Notes under the pieces: generated by a model | What the model saw: only the letters and a program-made list of their open reading frames with translations | The model's database searches: none | What the model was told of the DNA's origin: nothing | Shown: in pieces, positions 11,011 to 20,333 of the stretch | Numbering within the stretch: the stretch's first letter is position 1 | How the letters are laid out: the number at the start of each line of letters is the position of its first letter | DNA from: MADRE3 sp963718195 | Lineage (GTDB): Bacteria > Desulfobacterota > Desulfobulbia > Desulfobulbales > Desulfocapsaceae | Direction: 5' to 3' | DNA: 64,000 nt | NCBI GenBank assembly: GCA_963718195.1 | Contig: CAVQYQ010000002.1 | Location: 1 to 64,000, forward strand | Translations under genes and position numbers: made by a program

Positions 11011-12231
11011 ATGAAGGTTGGAATGCTCGTCTGGAATTATTGGCCGGGGCCTGAAGGAGGGGCGGAGCGGCAATGTCGGAAAGTAGTTCATCAGCTGGAA
11101 AAGGAAGGGGTTAACAGTGTTGTCCTAACAAGCCTTTCGAGTTACGGCTTGAATAGGATAGAAAATGATGGACCAGTGATTATTCACCGATTTGGTGTCT
11201 TGTGTCCTTTTTCTGAGAGTTTTAGAGTTCTACTCTACCGTTTGACCGGGGTGGTCGGTGTTAGATCTGAGACGCTTGTTCGTGCGTTAATTTTTTGGTT
11301 AATGTTACCTATCGAATGGCTTGCGCGATTGAGCTTCATTTTAGAAATTCGGTTCATACTTTCTCGTAATAAATATAACCTTGACGTCCTCCATGTTCAT
11401 GAAACAGCCTGGCTTGCAGGTGTAGGTTCATGGTTCGGAAAAAGATGGGGACTGCCAGTGTTATGCAAGGCACGCAATACCCCTGCGTTAGATGTGATTG
11501 GCTATGATACGCCATTTCGGTCGGTGTGGAAAAGATTAAGAAATGACGTTGCATTTATTGCTTTACACCAGGAATTAAAGCAAGAGCTGATTGCCTCTGG
11601 AGTAGAATCTGAGAAGGTGGTGATCATTCCAAATGGTGTGGAAATTCCAGATATCTCAAGCAGAGAACCATTATCTCTGGAGGTCCTCTATGTCGGCAAC
11701 TTTTCTCAAGGATCCTCTCACAAAGGGTTCGATACGCTTATTAGGGGATGGTCAGAGGTAATCAGGGACATCCCTGAAGCCCATTTGACCCTCGTTGGAG
11801 GTGGAGATTTTACTGCATGGCAAAAATTTGCTGAGGATTTAGGGTGCGGAGATACGGTTACTTTTACCGGAGCCGTTAAAAATCCCGCTCAATTTTACAG
11901 CCGGGCTATGGTTTTTGTTCTGCCTTCCAGGTATGAAGGTATGTCAAATGCGTTGCTTGAAGCGCAAAGTTGGGGCCTTGTTTGCATTGTTTCAGATATA
12001 GCAGCAAACTTGGCAGTCGTCAGTGATGGTAATAATGGATTGCCCTTTCGGGTTGATGACTCTTCGCAGATGGCTCGTAAAATAGTTACCGTTTTGTCTG
12101 ATACCCAAATATGTTTAGAAATTGGTCAGAATGCGCGAAAGAAAGCGGAAGACGTTTACAATATTGAGCGGGTTACCGAGAAGTTGAAATTAACTTACAA
12201 TGCAATCCTAGCAAGAGGGAAATTAAGTTGA
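11011..12231 (+). CDS. GT4 family glycosyltransferase B
   Basis: Intact GT-B glycosyltransferase of about 406 residues. The N-terminal GGAERQCRKV, the middle HVHETAWLAGVGSWFG and the donor-binding PNGVEIP, LYVGNFSQGSSHKGFD and EGMSNALLEAQSWG run in family order. The start at 11011 (MKVGMLVWNYWPG) is preferred over 10993 because it opens directly on the first strand of the fold. The stop overlaps the start of the third GT4 gene (12228), indicating co-transcription. It shares the GNFSQGS-HKGFD block and much of the rest with the preceding gene, consistent with tandem duplication. It probably adds a sugar to the surface glycan repeat; substrates unknown. Confidence 0.85.
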   Translation: MKVGMLVWNYWPGPEGGAERQCRKVVHQLEKEGVNSVVLTSLSSYGLNRIENDGPVIIHRFGVLCPFSESFRVLLYRLTGVVGVRSETLVRALIFWLMLPIEWLARLSFILEIRFILSRNKYNLDVLHVHETAWLAGVGSWFGKRWGLPVLCKARNTPALDVIGYDTPFRSVWKRLRNDVAFIALHQELKQELIASGVESEKVVIIPNGVEIPDISSREPLSLEVLYVGNFSQGSSHKGFDTLIRGWSEVIRDIPEAHLTLVGGGDFTAWQKFAEDLGCGDTVTFTGAVKNPAQFYSRAMVFVLPSRYEGMSNALLEAQSWGLVCIVSDIAANLAVVSDGNNGLPFRVDDSSQMARKIVTVLSDTQICLEIGQNARKKAEDVYNIERVTEKLKLTYNAILARGKLS

Positions 12232-13392
12232 AGATATTATTTCATTGCTGGGAATATCCGCCCCGAGGGTCTGGAATTGGAAGTTATGTCCTTCATATGA
12301 CCAAGGCTTTTCAGGCCCTTGGTTGCTATACGGTGGTGGTTACCAGCCATGGTGATGAGGGGAAATCGAAAGTAGAATACAATGCTGGAGTTGTTTATAA
12401 GTCCTATACAGTTGAGGATATTGGACAACCATTTGTTACTGAAATGGTAAAGGATATTGCCGTTAAACATCATGTCGACTGGATTGAGGGTGCTGACCAC
12501 CTTGGTGAGTCTGTGCAGTTACTTTCATCGAGATTTGGAATTCCAGTCTTTATTAAAGCACATTACAATGATGTGCTAAAGCGATCAAGGTACGGACATG
12601 TTCATTACCCCTGGCAAAAAATTTTGATTGATTTTGCTTGTATTCGCAATCGAAGATGTTTGCAGCGAGAGGCAGACAGCCTTAAAAAAGCAGATGTCTT
12701 AATTTCCCCTTGTCGTCGGTTTTTAACTGAAATGGAATCTCAAGGTATCAATCTTGCCGAGCAGAGGTGGGTACTACCTAACCCGATCTCACCAATTGAC
12801 AAATCGTTGAACAGGGAGGCTGAGATTCCAACTTTATTGCTTGTTGGCCGAATTGATATCGGCAAGGGAATTGCTCATCTGGCCAAAATAATCGAGACGA
12901 TCAAAAAAAAATTTCCGAACATGATACTCGAAATAGCAGGCGGGGACAGTTATGCTCGATTTCTTGGATCTACTCAGAAATGGCTGGTAAGAGAGCTTGG
13001 TATTAATGCTGGTCATGTAAAGTTTCTGGGCCATCTTGACCGTGAAGATCTTGAAAAAGCATATTCACGGTCCTGGGTCGTAATTGTTCCTTCCGGTTGG
13101 GATACTTTTCCGACAGTAGTCCTGGAATCAATGGCAAGAGGTATACCCGTGGTTGCCAGCCCAAATGGAGGAATGGTTGAGATGCTAGAGGATACTTTGA
13201 ATCCGATTGCTGACCCAGCAAGTCCAGAGTTCACAGAAGAACTGGAGAGAATACTAGGGGATCGGAGTCCTTAGAGAAAAGATGGGAGCATCTGGGCGAG
13301 AAAAAACCCTGTCTGAGTATCATCCTAAACGTATTGCAATGAACTATTTAACTAGGGCTGAGACTTACTTAGCTCGGAATGTAAGCGTTTAA
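12228..13392 (+). CDS. GT4 family glycosyltransferase C, one late frameshift
   Basis: GT-B glycosyltransferase with an N-terminal WEYPPRGSGIGSYV acceptor-domain motif, followed by the donor domain: LLVGRIDIGKGI, AGGDSYARFLG, VKFLGHL and the PSGWDTFPTVVLESMARG catalytic region. The first frame stops at 13274. A shift near 13265 continues with LREKMGASGREKTLSEYHP and then RIAMNYLTRAETYLARN to a stop at 13392, completing the C-terminal helix (about 388 residues). It overlaps the end of the preceding gene by four bases. It diverges more from GT4 A and B than those do from each other. Sugar specificity unknown. Confidence 0.8.
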
Positions 13393-13475
13393 TAAAGAAT
13401 GAACAAGGATAAACAAGGAATTGGCTGATATGTTAGATAAGACTGAATACGTAAACCGCATTTCGGGATGAAATT

Positions 13476-14295
13476 GTGAAAAGTGATTTGAGTAGATTAG
13501 TAACTGCATGCCTTGTCGTGCACAATGAAGGCGAAATCATTGAGAGATGCCTTAAGAGCTTGAAGCGGGTTACGGACGCCATTGTAGTTGTTCATGATGG
13601 TCCGTGTGTGGATAATACATTAACTATTTGTGAGAGTTATGGATGCTTTGCTGTTGAAAGGAAGTGGTTTGGAATGTGCGAAGGGCATCGCGTTTGGACT
13701 TATCAGAACACAAAGACTCGTTGGATACTCCAGGTAGATGCAGATGAATATCTTTCGGATGAACTTGTAAACCAAATGGCAGAGACTCGTAAACGATGAC
13801 TCTATCTCATGCTATGAACTTCTTTGGCCATATTGGGATGGTAAACAGTATAGAACGAAGAATTGGCCATACAAGAAAGCACTTTTTCAAAAAGATAAGA
13901 TCAGTTATATAGGTTTTCCCCATGAGGAGGTACATGTAGACGGAAAAATCCAGCGAGTCCCGTATGTGCTTGAACACCGTCCTAATTACGATAACTTCAG
14001 TTTCAAAACATTTTCTACAAAACACAAGAAATGGATAAAAATTCATGCAGATTACCATTTAGTCGATCCTCATAAGTTAGATCGCTTTCCTGACGATAGC
14101 TTTGAGGTAGTTCCACATTATTCTAGAATTATGAAGTATCCCAGGCTTGCAGCTCCGTTTCTCTTTATTTATCATTTTATAGGACTGATGATATATGGTG
14201 GAATAAAAGAAGGGTGGTATGGTTTTCGAAACTCTTTAGTACAAGCGTTATATTATTTTTTGTTATGTTTGGAAATTGGAAAAAGAAGTAAATAA
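13476..14295 (+). CDS. GT2 family glycosyltransferase, one frameshift
   Basis: GT-A fold family 2 enzyme. The N-terminus has LVTACLVVHNEGEIIERCL and the metal-binding DADE motif in WILQVDADEYL. The frame breaks near 13790; LVNDDSISCYELLWPYWDG continues it, followed by YKKALFQKDKISYIGFPHEE and a C-terminal hydrophobic stretch (AAPFLFIYHFIGLMIYGG). That layout matches inverting GT2 enzymes of the WaaE/KdtX type. Total is about 272 residues. The start is a GTG at 13476 (VKSDLSRLV). The next gene begins at or overlaps its end. Confidence 0.75.
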
Positions 14296-14302
14296 TATTT
14301 TT

Positions 14303-16056
14303 ATGAGTAAATTTTTTAAATACATATTTGTTGTACTTGTTATTTCAGTAGTATCATTTTCAAATTTAATAGAATTTGATAGATTTTCGATCAATGATGA
14401 GTTGAAGTTTAGGCCTCTCGCCAATGGATGGGTTTCAATTTATCCCGAGATGCATATGGATAAATCTGCAACTATCATTGAGAAGATAAAAAATGTAATT
14501 GATTCTGATCTTGTGCACGGTAGGTTTAGACCGGCTTTCTTCAGCTATATTTCATCATCATATATGCTTACACCAATTGTTCATGATAGACAGTGGACAG
14601 ATTCAGGAGAAAATTATAGCGATTTCATGACTGGAGATTTGCGGGTCTTCTCTTACATTCTGCTTGCAAGTGTAGCAGTTTCAATGACGCTTTTATCTCT
14701 GGTGATTTACAAATTTACCGGAACATTCATTTTTTCATTAGTACCTATTTTTTTTATACCATTATCACCATCACTTACCGAAAATCTCTTACAAAATTAT
14801 ATAGATAGTCAAGAAATACCCTTGGTGCTATGGGTGTCTTTGTGGTTGTTTTCTTTTTTCTTTGCCCTGACATCCCGAAATCGATTTAGCTTCTGGGGGT
14901 GGGGAATTGCTTCGTTCCTTGCCTTGATTTTGGCACTGTTGACAAAGGAAATTGCGATCATTGTCGTTGGGGTCTTGGGGATTTTGTTGATTGCGGTTTC
15001 TTTATCTAAAAAGTTTGGTTCTTATAAACCTGATAATCATAGACGTAATTTTATAGCCGGCTCACTTGTGCTGAGTATTATTCTCTCTATAATGGTTGTT
15101 GCCATTACGTCACTGAACAGAACGGGTTATGCGAAAGCGTATGGGATTGATATTTCACAGATACAAATTGCTATAGATAAAATTTGGAACTGTATTTCGC
15201 AATACTCTATCCATAATATCTATGGGTTTGCTCCTATCTTTGTTTCTTGTATCGTTCTATTTATTAACAGAAAAGGCATAGTAAATGGCTTTCCTATTAT
15301 TTATCATAGTTTGTTTTCTTTATCTTTGGCCTTACTAACCTATGGTTTTTTCACGATATTGATACCATGGGACCCTGTATTATTGAAATATACTTTTCCC
15401 AGTGTTTTCTTTTTTACCTTTTGGGTTGCATATTCACTTTCGATTATCTATTCATGGGCGAAAGATCGGGGTAGTTGGATATTGAAAACCATAGTTTTAT
15501 GTTCGATTATTCCTTATGCTCTGTTATTTAATACCATTTATCCCGCAGCGAAGGCAAATAGAGATTATTTGGCCGAAGGGGCAAATTATGGTGTGTATAC
15601 TATTCCCAGGATTGCTGAAAGTATTGAGATGGAGATCAAAAAACATGATAAGGATTTTTATAAAGTATTAATACTTTATCAGGCGGGTAATAAGTGGCGG
15701 ACCCAAATTCGCTTGGAGTAAACTTCATTTGAAACGTTGGCTCAATTTTGATAAGAACTTAAATATAGTAAGCAAACAAGGTGACATACAGGGGAAGGTA
15801 TCAATGCCAAAGGGGGAATTGACAAATTTTAAGAGTATCCAAGGCCGTCCTGGAGTATATGTTTCTGAGAAGAAAGAAAGAGTTAGATCATGTTGAATTC
15901 GATATAGTTTACTTAGCTTATTTAGCTGGTGAAGAACCCAAGGAAACAATTAATACAGAGGTCCTGCGTTATAAGATGACATCAGAGAAGATTCATTATC
16001 CCCGAAAACCACATTATCAAGCTTTTAATATCTACCAATATTTGCCTGTAAACTGA
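14303..16056 (+). CDS. Polytopic membrane protein of the glycan locus, two frameshifts
   Basis: An integral membrane protein with about nine to ten hydrophobic segments, including near the N-terminus FKYIFVVLVISVVSF, then FIFSLVPIFFIPLSPSL, FLALILALLTKEIAIIVVG and ALLTYGFFTILIPW. The clean frame ends at 15721. A shift near 15700 gives a hydrophilic tail (FAWSKLHLKRWLNFDKNL, then SIQGRPGVYVSEKKE), and another near 15885 gives LDHVEFDIVYLAYLAGEEPK to a stop at 16056. The topology, with a large loop after the first segment and a soluble C-terminus, resembles lipid-linked-sugar glycosyltransferases (GT-C), but I do not recognise a catalytic motif. The ATG at 14303 is preferred over the TTG at 14276, which lies inside the previous gene. 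Confidence 0.55.
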
Positions 16057-16092
16057 GACAAATGTTGAGAGCGCTGTTTTTCTGAAATATAT

Positions 16093-16773
16093 ATGATTCC
16101 AGATATATACATTGTAGTTCCAGTGTATAACGAAGCTTCCGTTATTGCTGATGTCATAAACGACCTAAAGAGATGTGGTTACTATCACATTATTGTCGTC
16201 GATGACGGGAGTTGTGACGATTCATATATGATCTCCAGGGGTAGAAAAGTAATTGCATTACGGCATAGAATTAACAGAGGTAAAGGGGCGGCTGTGAAAA
16301 CAGGTTTTGTAGCTGCCAATACTTTAGGTGCAGAAATTATTGTTACAATAGATGGCGATGGTCAGCATAACCCAGAAGACATAATTAAACTCATCCAGCC
16401 GATTATTGAGAAGAAGGCAGATGTGGTGCTCGGTACACGATTGAAGGATACTACAGGAATGCCTGTAATTAAGGTCCTTGCAAATAAAATTGGCAATGTA
16501 ATTACATGGGGCCTCTATGGAATTAGAGTTTCGGACAGTCAATCAGGATTTAGAGCATATTCACAACTGGCTGCAAATTTGATTGATACAAAAGCTGATA
16601 AGTATGAATATGATAGCCAGGTTCTAAGAGAGATAAAAGATAATAAGTTGAGATTTATGGAAGTGCCTATCGAAGTAAAATACACGGAATACTCAATGGG
16701 GAAAAAGCAAAAACAGGGGTTTGTAAATGGGATAAAGACATTTATCCGAATGGTATGGGATAAGCTTGTGTGA
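16093..16773 (+). CDS. GT2 glycosyltransferase, dolichyl-phosphate-mannose-synthase-like
   Basis: Intact 226-residue GT-A enzyme. The N-terminal VVPVYNEASVI and IVVDDGSCDDS strands, the catalytic TIDGDGQHNPED and the SDSQSGFRAYS block are typical of polyprenyl-phosphate glycosyltransferases that load a sugar onto a lipid carrier. It has no C-terminal membrane helices, unlike the second GT2 enzyme at 18649. The DUF2304 membrane protein just downstream is a frequent partner of this type and could anchor it. Sugar and lipid unknown. It is the first gene after which frames stay clean. Confidence 0.85.
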   Translation: MIPDIYIVVPVYNEASVIADVINDLKRCGYYHIIVVDDGSCDDSYMISRGRKVIALRHRINRGKGAAVKTGFVAANTLGAEIIVTIDGDGQHNPEDIIKLIQPIIEKKADVVLGTRLKDTTGMPVIKVLANKIGNVITWGLYGIRVSDSQSGFRAYSQLAANLIDTKADKYEYDSQVLREIKDNKLRFMEVPIEVKYTEYSMGKKQKQGFVNGIKTFIRMVWDKLV

Positions 16774-16839
16774 AAATGCGGTAGGTTTTATTAATGTTGA
16801 AATGGGCTAGGTTGATATAAAAACTTGGAGATTTGTTAA

Positions 16840-17220
16840 GTGAATATTTCTATATATCAGGTTGTTGTTGTTGTCATTGCCATAGTGATGCTTTATCAGG
16901 GGGTTAGGAATTTTGTTACACGAAAACCCGGTCAGACATTTCTTAAGTTATTCATAAGAGTTCTGGTCTGGGGCGGCATGCTATTGATTGCTATATATCC
17001 CAATTTTACAGAAGTATTTGCAAAGATGCTGGGCTTCAAAGAAAATATGAATGCTGTCATTATAACAGGTTTCTTTTTGGTATTTCTTATTATTTTTAAA
17101 CTGTTATCTGCTATAGAAAGTATAGAGCAAAAGCTCACAGAGCTAACGAGAAAAGAGGCGTTAACTCATCTATCAGAACTTAAGGCTGACGAAAAAGTGG
17201 AAAAAAATCAAGATAGTTAA
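16840..17220 (+). CDS. DUF2304 family membrane protein
   Basis: 126 residues with three hydrophobic segments (residues ~4-20, ~36-52, ~64-83) and a charged C-terminal tail likely to form a helix or coiled coil (SIEQKLTELTRKEALTHLSE). This matches DUF2304, a family of small membrane proteins commonly placed beside GT2 genes. Its role is not established; membrane anchoring of the neighbouring glycosyltransferase is an inference from context. The start codon is GTG at 16840, 66 bases after the GT2 stop. Confidence 0.7.
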   Translation: MNISIYQVVVVVIAIVMLYQGVRNFVTRKPGQTFLKLFIRVLVWGGMLLIAIYPNFTEVFAKMLGFKENMNAVIITGFFLVFLIIFKLLSAIESIEQKLTELTRKEALTHLSELKADEKVEKNQDS

Positions 17221-17270
17221 ACGTGTCACAATGTCGATTAACTGACTCAACTGAAGATTGCTTATTTTGC

Positions 17271-18017
17271 TTAGCTATTTTTTTTCTCGAGTATATCAAG
17301 TAGCCCTCTGAGTTCGTTAATGTGAGATATAGTATAATCGGGTGATACATTTCCTTTCATGTCTTGATTTCCTGAAGAATTGAGCCAAACAGAATCAATT
17401 CCGACGCTATTTGCACCTAGTACATCTGTATCCAGTATATCACCGACATGAATAGCTTCACTAGGCTTACATTTCGCTTTCTGACACGCCAGGAGAAATA
17501 TTGATGGGTGAGGTTTCTGATATTTTAAATTGCCTCCCAAAATGATGTGGTCACAATATTGATGCATTGAAATTTGCTTTATTTTTGGTTCTTGAGAATA
17601 TAGTGGCCCATTACTTATGAGAACAAGAGAGTATGTTTTCCTGAGTTCCTTAAGCATTTCAATGGTACCTGGGAAAAAATTAAAATACTTTACCCTGTAT
17701 TCCATAAAATTATATGCCCAAGTAATTACTTTTTCCCATGATGTTGGCGTATGAATATCCGACACATCTTCAATTACCTGTCTTAACAAACGGGCTCTAT
17801 ATTTTGCCTCTGTCTCCTCTGCAAACTTTTGCCATTGAGGTGCAGGGCCTTTCTTTTTGTAAATAGCAGATAAATATTCGATACTTATTTTCTGTGCAAT
17901 ATCATGCGGGAATTCACGAGAGAGTTCACGTTCAAAATCAAGAAGCGCTAAGGTATCTGCCCGATTTGTATCGCATAACGTGTGGTCCATATCCAAAAAA
18001 ACTGCTTTGTATTTCAT
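17271..18017 (-). CDS. HAD-family phosphatase, possible ulosonate-phosphate phosphatase
   Basis: Haloacid-dehalogenase-type hydrolase with all four motifs: DMDHTLCDT (motif I) at the N-terminus, LISNG (II), the Lys of KYQKPHPSIF (III) and HVGDILDTDVLGA (IV). A helical cap lies between motifs I and II. Overall layout resembles the YjjG/N-acylneuraminate-9-phosphatase branch. I chose the ATG at 18017 because it opens directly on motif I; an upstream ATG at 18083 would add 22 residues, and neither has a clear ribosome site. It is on the opposite strand inside the glycan locus, where a NeuB-like synthase might need a phosphatase. That link is inference. Confidence 0.7.
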   Translation of the reverse strand: MKYKAVFLDMDHTLCDTNRADTLALLDFERELSREFPHDIAQKISIEYLSAIYKKKGPAPQWQKFAEETEAKYRARLLRQVIEDVSDIHTPTSWEKVITWAYNFMEYRVKYFNFFPGTIEMLKELRKTYSLVLISNGPLYSQEPKIKQISMHQYCDHIILGGNLKYQKPHPSIFLLACQKAKCKPSEAIHVGDILDTDVLGANSVGIDSVWLNSSGNQDMKGNVSPDYTISHINELRGLLDILEKKNS

Positions 18018-18299
18018 ACTGTATAAACCATAAATATCTGAAAATTTATCAAAAAATACATAGATCTTGTCGATAATACACATTGTTCATGTCTATGCAT
18101 AATCCCAATACTAAGACCTAAAGGGTAGAGAAATTAGATTATTTGGGCTATAAGTTGATGGCTGATCAGTAGAATATAGACTTGATCTATAATAGCGACA
18201 GGGATTAATGCATATATTTTGTTTTATTCCGTTGTTTATAGCAACGGCCTAGTGATGCATCACCCTGTGTAAATCACATAAAATCAGAATATAAATTAA

Positions 18300-18632
18300 A
18301 TGTTACTAAACAATAATTTTTTATACATTATTGGTGGAATTATATTTTCCTCGACGGCACAGATATGTATGAAAATTGCTGCGGATCATGACACCATCAG
18401 CCTGAAATGGTATACCTTGGTAACAGGGAGCGCAACCTCATATTTTTTTTCTTTTATCATGTATTACTTCGCTCTAAAGCATTTTCCAATAAGTAGAGTC
18501 TCTCCTGTAATGACGGTAGCTGTTGTCGCTCTTGTCTCTTTGTTTGGAATTTATTCCGGAGAGGTTTTATCTATTAAACAAATCATTGGAGTTGGACTTG
18601 CTTTTTTATCGATTGCTATGATTCTTATCTAG
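18300..18632 (+). CDS. Small EamA/SMR-like membrane protein (ArnE/F-type flippase subunit)
   Basis: 110 residues with four predicted membrane helices (about residues 6-24, 37-58, 65-84 and 92-110) and a family-like APHFPISRVSP-type loop, here KHFPISRVSPVMTVAVVAL. This is the size and layout of small multidrug-resistance/EamA half-transporters such as ArnE and ArnF, which flip lipid-linked aminoarabinose. The GT2 enzyme that follows 16 bases later is of the ArnC/undecaprenyl-phosphate type, so together they may load and flip a lipid-linked sugar. Substrate unknown. Confidence 0.65.
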   Translation: MLLNNNFLYIIGGIIFSSTAQICMKIAADHDTISLKWYTLVTGSATSYFFSFIMYYFALKHFPISRVSPVMTVAVVALVSLFGIYSGEVLSIKQIIGVGLAFLSIAMILI

Positions 18633-18648
18633 AACTCCCAAAGGACAA

Positions 18649-19608
18649 ATGAATAGATACCTTGATAATACATTATTGACCATATTAGTTCCGGTGTACA
18701 ATGAAGAAAAAAACATTCCAATATTACTCGAACGTTTTTCAAATATCTTATCCGAGCTTATCTGTTATGAAGTCCTTTTTATTGACGATGGGAGCACAGA
18801 CCAAACGCTAAATATTATCAAACGTTCATGTGAGGATTTGAGTAATGTTTATTATGTTTCACTTGCAAGAAACTTTGGACATCAAAAAGCTCTGAAAGCT
18901 GGCATAGATGTTTGCCGAGGAGACTTGGTGGTTTCTCTGGATGCCGACCTGCAACATCCTCCAGAACTGATACCGAAAATGCTGACACTTTGGCAAAGCG
19001 GCTATGATATTGTCTATACATGTCGTAAACAGGATAAGGACACTGGAATTTTAAAACGGTCATTATCGAATCTTTTTTACTGGTTAATGAATAAAATTTC
19101 GGACCTTGATCTTAAGCCAGGCGCTGCTGACTTCCGGCTTATAAATAAAAAAGCTCTTGAATCAATAAGACAATATAAAGAAGCAGATATATTTCTCCGC
19201 GGTATTATTGCTGGGATAGGTTTTAAGCAGATTGATATTGAGTATACTCCAGCAAAACGGGTACATGGTAAAACAAAATACTCATTTCGTAAAATGATTA
19301 GCCTGGCTATCAGCGGGATCACTGGGTTTAGCATATTCCCGCTTCGTGTATTGACAGTCATAGGCTTTCTTTTTTCAATTCTTAGTATTTTTTACGGTGC
19401 ATATGCAGTTGGGGCCAGATTTTTAAGTCATTATGTAGTCCCTGGGTGGGCTTCAATAATGGCAGGTATATATTTTCTCGGAGGCCTCCAGCTTGCGGCA
19501 ATTGGAATTTGTGGTGAATATATTGGGAAAATATTTTTAGAAGCCAAACAACGACCTCATTATTTAATCTCCGAACATTTCCTGCCAGATGGCAGTAAGC
19601 TCGAATAA
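18649..19608 (+). CDS. GT2 glycosyltransferase with C-terminal membrane helices (ArnC/GtrB-like)
   Basis: 319-residue polyprenyl-phosphate glycosyltransferase. The catalytic domain has LVPVYNEEKNI, FIDDGSTDQT, SLDADLQHPPE and ADFRLINKKAL. The C-terminal third holds two hydrophobic segments (around residues 233-255 and 268-292) as in ArnC, GtrB and YfdH. The motif YTPAKRVHGKTKYSFRKM precedes the first helix, typical of the group. It probably transfers a nucleotide sugar to undecaprenyl phosphate at the inner membrane. Close spacing to the small EamA-like gene suggests one transcript. Intact. Confidence 0.85.
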   Translation: MNRYLDNTLLTILVPVYNEEKNIPILLERFSNILSELICYEVLFIDDGSTDQTLNIIKRSCEDLSNVYYVSLARNFGHQKALKAGIDVCRGDLVVSLDADLQHPPELIPKMLTLWQSGYDIVYTCRKQDKDTGILKRSLSNLFYWLMNKISDLDLKPGAADFRLINKKALESIRQYKEADIFLRGIIAGIGFKQIDIEYTPAKRVHGKTKYSFRKMISLAISGITGFSIFPLRVLTVIGFLFSILSIFYGAYAVGARFLSHYVVPGWASIMAGIYFLGGLQLAAIGICGEYIGKIFLEAKQRPHYLISEHFLPDGSKLE

Positions 19609-19696
19609 TACTTATGAAATCGATATTTTTACTATAGTTGAAAAATCGTAGCAGGTAGTTTTTCAGGCTCAAATCATTAAATCTTATGGGATAGTA

Positions 19697-20299
19697 ATGA
19701 AAACCGTCGGTATTTTTTTATATGACAACATAGAAGTGCTTGATTTTGCGGGTCCTTTCGAGGTTTTTTCCACTGCTCAACGTCTTTATGCTATGAAATG
19801 TGAAAGTCCTGCTGACAAATTATTTGATATTGTAACTATAGCAGAGAAACCAGCTCATATCATCGCCCGTGGTGGCCTCAAGGTTCTTCCGATGCACGGA
19901 ATTGATTATCATCCACATCTAGATGTGCTTGTGGTGCCTGGTGGTGTTGTGGCAGCTGAAATGAATAAACAGAGCGTTCTTTCCTGGGTCAGATCGACAT
20001 CAGAACGAGCTGATATCACCGCTTCTGTCTGTACCGGAGCGTTTTTGCTTGGTCAGGCTGGCCTTCTTGACGGTATGGAAGTCACTACTCATTGGGAGGA
20101 TATTGAGGAGTTGCGACGTTCGTTTCCCAAGCTTGTCGTCAAGGAAAACACTCGCTGGATTGATAATGGTCATATTGTAACTTCTGCCGGCATTTCAGCG
20201 GGAATAGACATGAGCCTTCATCTGGTCGAAAGGCTGGCGGGGAAAGATCATGCCGTGAAGACAGCGCGCCAGATGGAATATGACTGGCAAAGCAGCTGA
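19697..20299 (+). CDS. DJ-1/PfpI family protein
   Basis: 200-residue class-I glutamine-amidotransferase-like protein of the DJ-1/PfpI superfamily. It opens with VGIFLYDNIEVLDFAGPFEVF, and the nucleophile elbow is SVCTGAFLLG with Cys near residue 115, followed by TTHW. That layout is shared with isonitrile hydratases and the sensing domain of AraC-type regulators, but no DNA-binding domain is present. The reaction is unknown. It is convergent with the WYL regulator; a hairpin lies between them. Confidence 0.75.
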   Translation: MKTVGIFLYDNIEVLDFAGPFEVFSTAQRLYAMKCESPADKLFDIVTIAEKPAHIIARGGLKVLPMHGIDYHPHLDVLVVPGGVVAAEMNKQSVLSWVRSTSERADITASVCTGAFLLGQAGLLDGMEVTTHWEDIEELRRSFPKLVVKENTRWIDNGHIVTSAGISAGIDMSLHLVERLAGKDHAVKTARQMEYDWQSS

Positions 20300-20333
20300 G
20301 AGAGCTGGACTGTTGCAGGCGCTCTCTTTCTTT
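20299..20333 (+). terminator. Bidirectional hairpin between PfpI and WYL genes
   Basis: AGAGAGC at 20299-20305 pairs with GCTCTCT at 20321-20327 and is followed by a T-rich TTCTTT. It lies between two convergent genes, just past the stop at 20299, and likely ends the plus-strand transcript. Confidence 0.6.
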
